64,000 nucleotides of DNA. Source: Desulforhopalus vacuolatus (lineage in GTDB: Bacteria; Desulfobacterota; Desulfobulbia; Desulfobulbales; Desulfocapsaceae). The notes beneath the pieces are model-generated. The model did not search any database, was not told where the DNA came from, and worked only from the letters and a program-made list of their open reading frames with translations. Position numbers and translations under genes: made by a program. The stretch is from positions 62,001 to 126,000 of the forward strand of contig NZ_JAFFPZ010000007.1 in NCBI RefSeq assembly GCF_016918505.1, read 5' to 3'. Of this stretch, positions 1-8,757 are shown piece after piece (the first letter of the stretch is position 1; each line of letters starts with the position of its first letter).

Positions 1-237
1 GGTGGTCTGCGTAAATTTGGCTGTGTCCCTTATCCGACTCAGACCAACTTTATCCTTGTAGATGTAAAATGCGATGCTGACAAACTCTATGATGCCATGC
101 TTTATGAGGGCGTTATTATCCGTTCCATGACTTCCTACGGATTCTCCAGCTGTGTTCGTATCTCCGTTGGACTGGAGGAAGAGAACATTCGCTGTCTTAA
201 TGCTCTTGAGAAGTGTCTTGGCATGATGGAGCGCTGA
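1..237 (+). CDS. hisC: Histidinol-phosphate aminotransferase, C-terminal fragment
   Basis: The window opens inside this gene; the last 78 codons are visible, ending in TGA at 235-237. The family is the PLP-dependent class II/I aminotransferase that converts imidazole acetol phosphate plus glutamate to histidinol phosphate in histidine synthesis. The visible part matches the small C-terminal domain: a YPTQTNFILVD strand, then GVIIRSMTSYGF and RISVGLEEEN, where the arginine before the ISVG strand is the carboxylate/phosphate-binding residue in this fold. One base separates it from cmk, so the two are very likely co-transcribed. The PLP lysine lies outside the window, so another class II aminotransferase cannot be fully excluded. 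Confidence 0.85.
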   Translation, partial: GGLRKFGCVPYPTQTNFILVDVKCDADKLYDAMLYEGVIIRSMTSYGFSSCVRISVGLEEENIRCLNALEKCLGMMER

Positions 238-238
238 G

Positions 239-922
239 ATGTCCCGTCGCAGGATTGTTACCATTGATGGCCCCGCCGGGGTTGGAAAATCAACCGTATC
301 GCGGATGACCGCCGTCGAGCTGGGTTTCACCTATCTTGACACCGGTGCCATGTACCGTACTGTCGGGCTCTATATGAGTGAACAGGGTGTGGCACTTGAT
401 GATGAGGCCGGTATTGCCGCCCGCATCAGGGAGGTTGAGATGGAACTGCTCCCCGCTACAGACGAGAACTCCGATACGCGGGTTCTTCTCTGCGGAGAAG
501 ATGTCAGTAGAGAGATCCGTACACAGGATATGTCGATGGCTGCATCGCAGGTCAGTTCAATTCCAGAAGTGCGCACTTTCCTTACTGAAATGCAACGCAG
601 ATATGGCGAAAAAGAGGATATTGTCGCCGAAGGGCGGGACATGGGTACCGTGGTCTTCCCCATGGCCGCATGGAAATTTTTTCTTGATGCCAGCCCTGAG
701 ATGCGCGCCCGCAGGCGTTTTTATCAGCTTGAGGAACAGGGAGAGACTGTCGATTTTGAGCAGCTCCTTGCCCAGACCGTCGAGCGTGATTACAACGATT
801 CCCACCGCAATATTGCCCCACTGGTTCCGGCAAAGGATGCGGTTCTTATCTCAACTGATGCGGTGGATGCTGCAGGGGTTACGGCGCAGATTATACGTCG
901 GGTTCTTGACAATTCCTTCTAA
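239..922 (+). CDS. cmk: Cytidylate kinase
   Basis: It phosphorylates CMP and dCMP to the diphosphates using ATP, in cytosolic pyrimidine salvage. The protein has 227 residues, the normal size. The P-loop GPAGVGKST is at residues 11-19, the CMP-binding DTGAMYR stretch at about 34-40, and EGRDMGTVVFP in the middle matches the family signature EGRD(I/L)GTVVFP. The ATG follows the hisC stop by one base, indicating translational coupling. A strong hairpin lies about 40 bases after the stop, between this gene and the convergent pal gene. No anomaly seen. Confidence 0.95.
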   Translation: MSRRRIVTIDGPAGVGKSTVSRMTAVELGFTYLDTGAMYRTVGLYMSEQGVALDDEAGIAARIREVEMELLPATDENSDTRVLLCGEDVSREIRTQDMSMAASQVSSIPEVRTFLTEMQRRYGEKEDIVAEGRDMGTVVFPMAAWKFFLDASPEMRARRRFYQLEEQGETVDFEQLLAQTVERDYNDSHRNIAPLVPAKDAVLISTDAVDAAGVTAQIIRRVLDNSF

Positions 923-963
923 GGGAATTGAGACTTTTTTTTAAACAGGTACTGAAAGAAAAC

Positions 964-998
964 AACGCCCCTGATTTCACTCAGAAATCAGGGGCGTT
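964..998. terminator. Bidirectional terminator between cmk and pal
   Basis: A 14-bp perfect stem (AACGCCCCTGATTT and its complement) surrounds a 7-base loop. It sits between two convergent genes and probably ends both transcripts. The T-tract is weak on the plus strand. Confidence 0.75.
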
Positions 999-1035
999 GC
1001 TGTTCTCTTCAGGTTCCCTTCAATTTCAGACTGTA

Positions 1036-1656
1036 TTATTCCGCGATGAAATCCACTCGGCGGTTGTATTTGTAGGCTTTTTCATCGTGGCCAAGAAACA
1101 ACGGCCGCTCTTCTCCATAGGAGATGGTGCGGATGTGATTTTCGGGGATACCCGTGTTGGTCAGGTATCTTTTCACATTGATAGCCCGGCGTTCGGCGAG
1201 GGCAAGGTTGTATTCTGCAGTACCGCGCTCGTCACAATTTCCTTCAAGAATCAGATTTATGGCGGGATTACTCTGCATATATGCAGCATTTTGTTCAATA
1301 ACAACCATCATTTCCGGGCTGAGGCGGAACTGGTCAAATTCAAAATAGACAGGAAGAAAGCCCTCGGATGAGCGGCCATGCTCTCTCCTGAAGGCTTCCG
1401 GCATGTTCATGATGTCAGTGTCATTGAAGCTGTGAGAGTTATCATCAAGCGAACCTTCGAGTGGCAGGTTGTCCTCAGAGAAGCCCGCCTCACCCATGGT
1501 ACCCGTGTTGTGGCTCTCGGGATATTCAAGATCGGAACCGGTGGCCATTGCAGAGGTATCGGTGGGGGGAACAATGGTTTTAGCACAGCCTCCCAGCAGA
1601 AGCAGCAGAGATACACTGAGTGTAACAAGGATAGTGTTGAAAATACTATTTTTCAT
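1036..1656 (-). CDS. pal: Pal-like OmpA-family outer-membrane lipoprotein
   Basis: This is a peptidoglycan-associated lipoprotein of the Tol-Pal envelope system. The ATG at 1656 is chosen because AGGAGA lies 5 bases upstream on the minus strand; an upstream in-frame ATG at 1689 has no such site. The 206-residue product starts with a signal peptide ending in the lipobox LLGGC, so it should be lipidated on Cys. The C-terminal ~100 residues form an OmpA domain with the YFEFDQFRLSPE strand, GNCDERGTAEYN (the peptidoglycan-binding region, usually G(H/N)(C/T)DxRGT) and SYGEERP. No tolA or tolB gene is adjacent, which differs from the usual tol cluster. It is divergent from rlmKL. Confidence 0.85.
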   Translation of the reverse strand: MKNSIFNTILVTLSVSLLLLLGGCAKTIVPPTDTSAMATGSDLEYPESHNTGTMGEAGFSEDNLPLEGSLDDNSHSFNDTDIMNMPEAFRREHGRSSEGFLPVYFEFDQFRLSPEMMVVIEQNAAYMQSNPAINLILEGNCDERGTAEYNLALAERRAINVKRYLTNTGIPENHIRTISYGEERPLFLGHDEKAYKYNRRVDFIAE

Positions 1657-1862
1657 GGGTTCTCCTGTGTCGGTACGTCTAAGTTTCATTCCACCGGAGA
1701 GAGTTCCCCGGTGCCCCTGTTTTCAAGGGCGAAAATGTGAAAATCAAAGTAACATAACAAGTCTCAGTAGCTTTTTCACCCTTTTGCAGCGCCTTACATT
1801 GCAAAGTTATATTGAAAAAGTAACGAAAAAATTAATTCTGCCTTCATACAATAATGGATCAC

Positions 1863-4004
1863 ATGAAATTTACTGCCACCTGTCCTGCAGGAGTTGAACT
1901 CCTTGTTGCCGGAGAACTCAAAGAGTTTGGCGCTGTCAACCCGCAGATCGACGTCGGTGCTGTCCACTGGAGCGGCTCTCTGGAGAGTGTATACCGAGCT
2001 TGTCTCTGGTCTCGTTTTGCCTCACGTATTTTCCTTCAGCTGGCCGCGTTCACAGTGCGCAATGAGGATGAATTGTACAACGAGGGGCGCCGCATTGACT
2101 GGCTCAAAGTTTTTGATGTCAAGGCTACCTTTGCCATCAACACCACTCTGAGCGGCAAGACCCGCATCAACAATAACCGCTATGCCGGTCTGAAACTCAA
2201 GGATGCAATTGCCGACCACTTTCGCGACAAACTTGATGAGCGTCCATCAGTACAGGGACAACGCCCCGGGGTGCAACTTCACCTGCATCTCAAAGAGGCC
2301 CGCGACTGCGACGAGGCCACCGTCTATATTGATATGAGTGGCGAGAGTCTGCACCGCCGCGGCTACCGCATGGCAGGCTCCATTGCCCCGCTGAAGGAAA
2401 CTCTTGCGGCTGCCATCGTTGCTCTCAGCGGCTGGCAGGGGAAAGGACCTCTTCTCGATCCCATGTGCGGCAGCGGAACTATCCTTATTGAAGCGGCAAT
2501 GATCGCCGGGGATGTGGCGCCGGGAATATCCCGTCCATGGTTTGGTTTTTTCTCCTGGAAGGGACATCAGCCGGAGCTGTGGGACAGTCTCATTGAAGAG
2601 GCGGTGAGCCGTGAAGAGGCAGGACTTGACCGTCACTGGCCGCTGCTGCTTGGTTATGATTCTGATCCGAGGGCGGTGGCAGCCGCGCGGAAAAATATCC
2701 TTCGTGCCGGTCTTACTGACCATATTCAGATTAAACAGGCAGAGCTGGCCACCCTCGCACCTCCCGAAGCAGAGGGAACACTGGTGAGCAACCTGCCCTT
2801 TGGAGAGCGTCTCTCCGAGCAGGAGATTGTAACACGGCTCTACCGTGCCCTCGGCCGTATCTGCAAGGAGCGTTTTTCCGACTGGCGACTGGCGGTCTTT
2901 ATCTCCAACCCGGATCTCACCGAAAGCTTCACGCTGCGCTGGGAACGGCGCGAGCGGCTCTTCAATGGTCCGATTGCCTGCCGTCTGCTCTGTACCAGTC
3001 TGGCCGGTCAGCACGAAACGCCCTTTATCTGGAGTCTGCCAGAGAATCCGCAGATTAATCCCGAGGCAGAGGATTTCGTCAATCGTTTGAAGAAGAACTA
3101 CACAAAATTACAGAAATGGGTGACAAGGGAGGGGATTACCTGCTACCGTCTCTACGATCGTGACCTGCCCGAATTCAACTTTGCCCTTGATCTCTACGGC
3201 AAGTGGTTTCACCTGCAGGAGTTTGCCGCGCCGAAGACGGTGAGTGACGAGGTGGCGGCGAAACGTCTGCGTCTCGCGCAGGAGGGAATTCAGAGACTGT
3301 TTGGCGTCCGTTCCGACCGTATCTTTGTCAAGAGACGCGAGCGCCAGCGTGGCGCGAAGCAGTATGAGCGCCGGGGGGAACAGCGCAAACCGAAATTCCA
3401 GGAGGTTCGGGAAGGACAGGCTGCACTGCTGGTCAACTTCACGGACTATCTTGACACCGGGCTTTTTCTCGATCACCGGCCGCTGCGACAGCGCATCTTC
3501 GATGGGGCAAAGGGGCAGCGTTTTCTCAACCTCTTTGGCTACACCGGAAGCGCCACCGTGCAGGCGGCGCTCGGCGGGGCAGCGGAGACGACCACTGTAG
3601 ATCTTTCCGCCAACTATCTTGACTGGGCGCGGAAAAACCTTGCCCTCAACGGCTTTGCGGAGCTGCGGCACCATCTTGTCGCGGCAGACTGTGTTGCCTG
3701 GCTGCGCGACTGTACCGACCACTTCGACCTCATTTTTCTTGATCCGCCCACCTTCTCCAATACCAAAAAGGAGAATCGGGTGTTTGATATCCAGCGCGAT
3801 CACCGGGAGCTGCTTCACCTCTCCATGTTGCGGCTGGCGCAGGGCGGAGTGCTGCTCTTTTCCAGCAACTTCCGTCGCTTCGTTCTCGACGAAAAGCTGC
3901 TGGAGGAATATGATGTCAAGGACATCAGTGCAGCCACCATTCCGCAGGATTTTCAGCGGAATGCGAAGATTCACCACTGCTGGGAATTTCGTTTGAAAGA
4001 GTAA
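1863..4004 (+). CDS. rlmL: Fused 23S rRNA (guanine-N2/N7) methyltransferase RlmKL
   Basis: The protein makes m2G2445 (RlmL half) and m7G2069 (RlmK half) in 23S rRNA, as in E. coli RlmKL. It has 713 residues. A THUMP domain spans about 40-155, followed by the RlmL SAM domain with DPMCGSGT near 200-207 and NLPFGERL near 311-318, and then the RlmK half with LFGYTGS and FLDPPTFSNTKK. The catalytic loop reads NLPFG where E. coli has NPPYG. I prefer the second ATG (1863), because the product then begins like other family members and TGGA lies just upstream; the ATG at 1854 has no ribosome site. The gene stands alone, divergent from pal. Confidence 0.92.
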   Translation: MKFTATCPAGVELLVAGELKEFGAVNPQIDVGAVHWSGSLESVYRACLWSRFASRIFLQLAAFTVRNEDELYNEGRRIDWLKVFDVKATFAINTTLSGKTRINNNRYAGLKLKDAIADHFRDKLDERPSVQGQRPGVQLHLHLKEARDCDEATVYIDMSGESLHRRGYRMAGSIAPLKETLAAAIVALSGWQGKGPLLDPMCGSGTILIEAAMIAGDVAPGISRPWFGFFSWKGHQPELWDSLIEEAVSREEAGLDRHWPLLLGYDSDPRAVAAARKNILRAGLTDHIQIKQAELATLAPPEAEGTLVSNLPFGERLSEQEIVTRLYRALGRICKERFSDWRLAVFISNPDLTESFTLRWERRERLFNGPIACRLLCTSLAGQHETPFIWSLPENPQINPEAEDFVNRLKKNYTKLQKWVTREGITCYRLYDRDLPEFNFALDLYGKWFHLQEFAAPKTVSDEVAAKRLRLAQEGIQRLFGVRSDRIFVKRRERQRGAKQYERRGEQRKPKFQEVREGQAALLVNFTDYLDTGLFLDHRPLRQRIFDGAKGQRFLNLFGYTGSATVQAALGGAAETTTVDLSANYLDWARKNLALNGFAELRHHLVAADCVAWLRDCTDHFDLIFLDPPTFSNTKKENRVFDIQRDHRELLHLSMLRLAQGGVLLFSSNFRRFVLDEKLLEEYDVKDISAATIPQDFQRNAKIHHCWEFRLKE

Positions 4005-4203
4005 CTTTCCCCGGTTCGATGTGTGTCCGCATCTGACGTACCGCGAAGGACGCTGAAGGACCTTGTCCTGCTTCGTGTTTCTCAGCATTTTTCCCGGGTG
4101 AAACAGGCACCATTTTTGTGTCTTCTCTGTCTGCTGCTGATTGTCAGCGGATTGTCGGACGTAAAAGTGGAAACCCATTTATCTGTAACATATTATATCT
4201 GTG

Positions 4204-5235
4204 ATGAAATTCAGTAAAGTATCTCTGCATACCTTCGGCTATGAGCTTCCCCCCAACGTCCTCACCTCCGAGGCCATTGAGACCCGGCTTGCACCTGTCT
4301 ATGAACGCCTTCACCTGCCCGCCGGTCGTCTCGAACTGATGAGCGGTATCCGCGAGCGGCGATTGTGGAACTCCGGTACCCGCCCGAGTGAAGCCGCAGG
4401 CCTCGCCGGGAAAAACGTTCTGGAGAAGTCCGGCTTCGACCCGCAGCAGGTGGAGGCACTGCTTTTCACCTCGGTGAGTCGCGATCTGATGGAGCCCGCC
4501 ACCGCATCCTTCGTCCATAACGCTCTCGGTCTCTCTTCGGATGCCATCGTCATGGATATCTCCAACGCCTGCCTCGGTTTTCTCGATGGCATGATGATGC
4601 TCGCCGGAATGATTGAGCTGGGGCAGGTTAAAAACGGCCTTATTGTCTCTGGAGAGACAGCAGAGGATCTGGTGGAATCGACCATATCCACACTGCTTTC
4701 CGATCCTTCTATTACTCGCAGGAGCATAAAACCTGCCTTCGCTTCACTGACCATTGGTTCCGGCGCGGTAGCCCTGCTGATGACCCGGGCGGAAGATGGA
4801 GATGGCTGCCCGCGTCTTATCCACGGTGCCTGGCGGGCGCATACCGGCCACAGCAATCTCTGCAAGGGTGGTCAAGGGGGTGAGGGGACGCTGATGGATA
4901 CCAACTCTGAAGAGTTGCTGCACTCCGGAGTGGCGACGGCGAAGGCCGCCTGGGAGAAATTTTCCGCTGTTCCCGGCTGGGGAGCTGATGAGGTAGATCG
5001 CTTCTTCTGCCATCAGGTGGGGAGTGCCCACGCCCGTTTGCTCTTCAATTCTCTTGGCCTTGATACGGAGAAAAATTTTCAAACGCTGCCGGTTCTCGGC
5101 AATATAGGTTCTGTCTCTGCACCCATCACCATGGCGATGGGCATGGAGCAGGGTAAATTTAATAAAGGTGAGAAGGCTGCCATGCTTGGCATCGGCAGCG
5201 GAATCAATTGCATGATGTTGGGGGTGGAGTGGTGA
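4204..5235 (+). CDS. OleA-like thiolase (3-oxoacyl-ACP synthase III fold)
   Basis: This is a condensing enzyme of the FabH/OleA group, 343 residues. The catalytic triad is visible as Cys123 in NACLGF, His270 in CHQVG and Asn300 in GNIGS. It also has the SVSRDLMEPATAS segment whose glutamate (Glu97) lies 26 residues before the cysteine, the same spacing as Glu117/Cys143 that marks OleA, which joins two fatty acyl-CoAs head to head; FabH lacks this residue. I therefore favour an OleA-like Claisen condensation over the FabH role. The next gene overlaps its stop codon, so a YkgJ-type protein and a hotdog thioesterase follow in the same unit; no oleB, oleC or oleD is present. The start could also be GTG at 4201. 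No clear ribosome site is seen. Confidence 0.8.
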   Translation: MKFSKVSLHTFGYELPPNVLTSEAIETRLAPVYERLHLPAGRLELMSGIRERRLWNSGTRPSEAAGLAGKNVLEKSGFDPQQVEALLFTSVSRDLMEPATASFVHNALGLSSDAIVMDISNACLGFLDGMMMLAGMIELGQVKNGLIVSGETAEDLVESTISTLLSDPSITRRSIKPAFASLTIGSGAVALLMTRAEDGDGCPRLIHGAWRAHTGHSNLCKGGQGGEGTLMDTNSEELLHSGVATAKAAWEKFSAVPGWGADEVDRFFCHQVGSAHARLLFNSLGLDTEKNFQTLPVLGNIGSVSAPITMAMGMEQGKFNKGEKAAMLGIGSGINCMMLGVEW

Positions 5236-5846
5236 AACTGCAGCTGAGTGATGCACAGAGAAGTGAGATTGAGGAGATATACAACGTTTTGCAGCAGGGG
5301 TATGACCGGGTGGCTGCAGAAATGGAGTTCAGCTGTGAGGGTTGTCCCGACAACTGCTGCGACTCCTGGTTTCAGCATCACAGCCACGTGGAGTGGCTCT
5401 ATTTCCGCGAGGGACTGGCGGAGCTGACTGAGGAGAGGCAGGCTGAACTGCGCAGCCGCGCCACCGATTATATCCTCGCCTGTGGCGCCGCGCAGCAGCG
5501 GGGAGAACGTCCGCAGGTGGACTGTCCACTGCTGGAAGACGGCCTCTGCAGTCTCTACAAACACCGTCTGCTCGTCTGTCGGACTCACGGCGTTCCGGCG
5601 CGGATGAAACGGCCCGATGGTAAACTGCTGCGTTTTCCCGGTTGCTTTCGCTGTCAGGAAGTCATCAGAAAGCGCTATCCGCAGGGAGAAGAGTTTGCCC
5701 CCACCGCCAACCGCACGCCGATGCTCATGCGGCTGGCAAAACTGGAAAATGAAGTCCTGTGTAATAAAAGACATTTGATGGAAAAAGTGCAGAAAACCAT
5801 TGCTGAAATGATTCTCGAAGAACCACCGGAACTTCCCGGATTTTAA
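5232..5846 (+). CDS. YkgJ-family cysteine-cluster protein
   Basis: The protein (204 residues) belongs to the YkgJ/UPF0153 group of putative zinc- or iron-chelating proteins with no firmly known reaction. Cysteines are arranged as CEGCPDNCC near residues 35-43, CPLLEDGLC near 95-105, VCRTHG, and PGCFRC near 140. The GTG start at 5232 is chosen because it overlaps the preceding TGA as GTGA, with GGTGGAG just upstream. An in-frame ATG 24 bases earlier lies inside the OleA-like gene. The overlap implies translational coupling to the thiolase. Function in that context is unknown. Confidence 0.8.
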   Translation: MKLQLSDAQRSEIEEIYNVLQQGYDRVAAEMEFSCEGCPDNCCDSWFQHHSHVEWLYFREGLAELTEERQAELRSRATDYILACGAAQQRGERPQVDCPLLEDGLCSLYKHRLLVCRTHGVPARMKRPDGKLLRFPGCFRCQEVIRKRYPQGEEFAPTANRTPMLMRLAKLENEVLCNKRHLMEKVQKTIAEMILEEPPELPGF

Positions 5847-5890
5847 GTGGTGTAGAAATTATACAAGGTTCCCACAAGAAGGAGTTGAGG

Positions 5891-6409
5891 ATGATGGAGG
5901 AACATCAGGTACTTTTCAAACAGCAGAATTCGCGAATGTGCCTCGTCTGCGGCATGAAAAACAAGATAGGCCTCATGGCCCGTTTCTACGGTCTCGATGA
6001 CGGTCGCCTCATCTCCACCTTCACCGCGCGGGAGGAGCATCAATCCTATCCAGGACGAATGCACGGCGGCATTGCCGCCACCATCCTTGACGAAACCATT
6101 GGCCGGGCGGTGATGTCACCGGAGGCGCAGTTGTGGGGAGTGACATTGGATTTCTCCATGAAACTGCGCAAGCCTGTTCCTCTCGGTGAACCTTTGCGGG
6201 TGGTGGGTCAGATCGATACGGAAACGAGGCGCTCCTTCGTGGGAAGCGGCCAGCTGCTGCTGCCGGATAACACTGTGGCGGTAGAGGGCCGGGGAAAGTA
6301 TCTGAAAATGCCGCTGGAAAAGATTGCCGATTTTGATCACGAGGGTGAGGAGTGGATAGTGCTTGAGGAAGAGAACGACCCGAAGAGCTTTTTTCTGCCT
6401 GCTCTCTGA
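5891..6409 (+). CDS. PaaI-type hotdog-fold thioesterase
   Basis: A small acyl-CoA thioesterase of the 4HBT superfamily, 172 residues. The core motif MHGGIAATILDE (residues ~60-70) is the HGG(x)n active-site region of PaaI-like enzymes. It is followed by the typical DFSMKLRKPVPLGEPL strand pair. The extreme N-terminus has a CLVCG pair not needed for the fold, which may bind metal. The ATG at 5891 is chosen over the upstream TTG because AAGGAG lies 6 bases before it. It follows the YkgJ-type gene by 44 bases and probably shares its transcript, so it may release or edit products of the OleA-like thiolase; that is inference. Confidence 0.85.
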   Translation: MMEEHQVLFKQQNSRMCLVCGMKNKIGLMARFYGLDDGRLISTFTAREEHQSYPGRMHGGIAATILDETIGRAVMSPEAQLWGVTLDFSMKLRKPVPLGEPLRVVGQIDTETRRSFVGSGQLLLPDNTVAVEGRGKYLKMPLEKIADFDHEGEEWIVLEEENDPKSFFLPAL

Positions 6410-6462
6410 CAGGAAGTGGAGAGGATTCCTCTCCTTCCTGCCAGACCTGATCGCAGGAGAAC

Positions 6463-7254
6463 TCAGAGAGAAAGCCGGAAGCCGAGGATGCCGCTGCGGT
6501 TGCCAGCCCCGGCCCAGTCCCGGGACGCCGCACGTACCCACCTCGGGAAGCCGTACCAGCACCCGCCACGAACGACACGGAGTGTGTCTGCACCCTCCGT
6601 CTCCCAGGCAGAGCCATCTGCTGGCGCTCCGTTGTAATCGTTGTGCCATATATCCTGGCACCACTCATCGATATTACCGCTCATCTGGTAGAGACCAAGA
6701 GCGTTGGGGGAAAAACTCTCCACCGGTATGGTCTCTTCCCGGTCTGCTCCAATACGGGAATATGGTTCTACATCTTGTTCCCTGCCATTGAAATTTGCCT
6801 CGTCCGGGCCAATGGTATCTTTGCCGGTGCCAAAACGTACCTTTTTGCCGCCTTCCCGTGCTGCGTATTCCCATTGTGCCTCGGAAGGCAGACGGTACTG
6901 TCTGCCGCTGGCGGTGTTAAGTTTTTCGAGAAAATTCTGTACAGTATTCCAGCTTATGTCCTCCACCGGGTAGCGGTCGCCCTGCTGGAATTCACTTGGG
7001 TTTTCATCCATGATCTTCAGCCACTCTCCCTGAGTTACCTCGTATTTACCCAGATAAAATCCCTCAAGGGTGACGGAATGGATGGGACGTTCCCGGGGTT
7101 CCCCCTCGTTGAACGTATCCCCCATCTCAAAACTGCCCCCCGGTACCCAGACAAACTCCATCCCGGTACGTTCATCACAGAATTCTTTGCCATAAGGGCC
7201 GATTTCTTCGGCGTTCTTCTTCGGAATCTGTGCTTTTTCGTCTTTTTCGCTCAT
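6463..7254 (-). CDS. SUMF1/FGE-domain protein, non-sulfatase type
   Basis: The 263-residue protein has the formylglycine-generating-enzyme fold, starting at MEFVWVPGGSFEMGD and continuing through GFYLGKYEVTQGEW, RLPSEAQWEYAAR, SGNIDEWCQDIW and the C-terminal GFRLSL. True sulfatase activators carry two cysteines in the segment after GG(S/C)W; here that segment reads GGCWYGFPRWVRAASR and lacks the pair, so formylglycine formation is unlikely. Proteins of this kind often serve as lectin-like or signalling domains. No signal peptide is seen, so it should be cytosolic. GGGAGA precedes the ATG. It is convergent with the thioesterase gene. Confidence 0.85.
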   Translation of the reverse strand: MSEKDEKAQIPKKNAEEIGPYGKEFCDERTGMEFVWVPGGSFEMGDTFNEGEPRERPIHSVTLEGFYLGKYEVTQGEWLKIMDENPSEFQQGDRYPVEDISWNTVQNFLEKLNTASGRQYRLPSEAQWEYAAREGGKKVRFGTGKDTIGPDEANFNGREQDVEPYSRIGADREETIPVESFSPNALGLYQMSGNIDEWCQDIWHNDYNGAPADGSAWETEGADTLRVVRGGCWYGFPRWVRAASRDWAGAGNRSGILGFRLSL

Positions 7255-7824
7255 GGTTCTCCCTGTTATTTTTATTTTCGAGATGTTGGCATACTCATGG
7301 TATGGCGATCTCTCTTAGACTCTTACAAATGATACAGGCTGGGGTTTCCACTGTCACTTGACGGAAAAGCATTACGGATACCTTGAATAACCAGTCTTTC
7401 GTCCATCTTCTTTGTTACAGTAAAAAAAATATCCTCGGAGGTAAGCGCCAGACTCTGATATCAATCACCAGACAAAGTCTGCTGGATGAATTTGATATTA
7501 TCGAATGTTATCGTGAAGGCAGGAGATTATTTACTCTGTTGAAGATCTCCTCAATCATCCAGTTCCTCCGCACTTTTCGGTTCGAGCAGCAGTTCCGGCT
7601 GTGAGCCTTGCCATCAGTAGAGCGGCCAGCGTTCACAGTGTAGCGGCAGGACGAAGAGCACCGTGGCATAGCCCTGCAGCTGGCTCAGCCCCGCAGTGAC
7701 GGCAAGCATCATGGCCGGTCCTGTTGGTTGATGATGGAGACAGTGAGGGTGGTTTTGGATTTTCCACGATCCCTGTCTTTAAAACAGGATATATGGCGTT
7801 GTAGAAGAAGGTGATTTCTTCCCT
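7255..7824. other. 570-base gap with a family B repeat fragment and possible gene remnant
   Basis: Bases 7376-7475 are the left half of a family B repeat. The remaining part, about 7600-7780, reads on the minus strand as short open stretches (for example MMLAVTAGLSQLQGYATVLF) broken by stops, suggesting decayed coding DNA. I cannot assign a family. Confidence 0.4.
7376..7475 (+). repeat. Family B repeat, left half only
   Basis: It begins GGATACCTTGAATAACC and continues with the family B body (CTTTCGTCCATCTTCTT, then ATCCTCGGAG and AGCGCCAGACTC). The right inverted end is missing. Confidence 0.65.
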
Positions 7825-8442
7825 TTAACAATAATCCGAATGATGCTCTGGATCGACAATTTCCCGAAACTTTGCCACCACCTGCTGAAAATCCTCCCAG
7901 GCATCCTTTTTCATCGCCGGATTACGCAGCAATGCAGCCGGATGATAGGTTGGCATTACCAGCCGTCCCTGCCACTCCATCCACTGTCCGCGAATCTTTG
8001 TGATGCGCAGTTTCGGATCAATTAACCCCTTGAGCGCCGTTGCTCCGAGGAGAATAATGATTTTGGGATCAATCAACTCAATCTGCTTATACAGCCACGG
8101 CAGACACGCGGTTCGTTCTTCAGGTGTCGGGTTGCGGTTGTTCGGTGGCCGGCATTTCACAATGTTGCCAATAAATATATGCTGCTGCCTGTTGAAACCG
8201 CACACCTCAAGGATTCGGTCAAGAAGCTGTCCCGACTTGCCGACAAAAGGATGCCCCTGCTGGTCTTCGTAAAAACCCGGCCCCTCACCAATAAATAAAA
8301 TCTCCGCGTGAGGATCTCCCTCGCCAAAAACGACATGGTTGCGGGTTTCAGCCAGGACACATTTTCTGCACTGCAGGACCTCTTCCTCCAGTTCTTGCAG
8401 CTCTTTCTCGCGCTGCGCCATGTCTGCCGTATTATCTGCCAT
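7825..8442 (-). CDS. udg: Family 4 uracil-DNA glycosylase, 4Fe-4S type
   Basis: It removes uracil from DNA in base excision repair. The 205-residue product carries the motif 1 region IGEGPGFYEDQQGHPFVGKS and the later YHPAALLRNP segment of UDGa-type enzymes. Two cysteines (CRKC) near the N-terminus plus IVKC and, about 15 residues on, TACLPW would ligate the [4Fe-4S] cluster of this family. The ATG at 8442 is chosen because GGGAG lies 8 bases upstream on the minus strand; a longer open frame reaches back to 8532 but overlaps remnants of a tnpB gene. It stands alone. Confidence 0.9.
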   Translation of the reverse strand: MADNTADMAQREKELQELEEEVLQCRKCVLAETRNHVVFGEGDPHAEILFIGEGPGFYEDQQGHPFVGKSGQLLDRILEVCGFNRQQHIFIGNIVKCRPPNNRNPTPEERTACLPWLYKQIELIDPKIIILLGATALKGLIDPKLRITKIRGQWMEWQGRLVMPTYHPAALLRNPAMKKDAWEDFQQVVAKFREIVDPEHHSDYC

Positions 8443-8509
8443 TCTGTTTACTCCCTTATTCAATGTTCCCTGAAATGATTTTAAAAAAATTGCATCTCCC
8501 CTGAAGGGC

Positions 8510-8731
8510 GGAAATTTCTCCGGCGCCCACACATTCTCTCCGTGAGTTGCTTCGGCGGATTTCTATTGCTGACGGCTTTGGTGCACCGTTCGACCAGGCA
8601 TGTCCCGCCCGGAATATTCTATGCCGCGTTCAGGTCTGCGTTTTTGGGTATGAATCAGCGATATGGTATATGTCTCGGCGCTGTTCACCGTTTGGTTTAA
8701 TCTGGAATTTGAATGCTTGAAGACGTTTCAT
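8510..8731 (-). pseudogene. tnpB: IS605-type tnpB remnant
   Basis: Reading the minus strand from 8731 gives MKRLQAFKFQIKPNGEQ, a typical start of the TnpB/OrfB RNA-guided nuclease family. After about 30 codons the frame changes and the sequence jumps to ADLNAA-stop-NIPGG, which matches the C-terminal RuvC-III region (DxNAAxNI) with an arginine codon replaced by TAG. Farther on, a third frame gives a tail like KSAEATHGENVWAPE. The whole middle of the gene, including RuvC-I, RuvC-II and the zinc finger, is deleted. It lies head to head with the tnpA remnant, as in divergent IS605-group elements. Confidence 0.7.
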
Positions 8732-8757
8732 AATTATATTATATTTGGTTCATAAGA

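Noticed and set aside
4005-4040. CCCGGTTCGATG as a tRNA T-loop
   Set aside because: No acceptor, D or anticodon stems can be built around it.
6463-7254. Formylglycine-generating sulfatase activator
   Set aside because: The catalytic cysteine pair is absent and no sulfatase is nearby.
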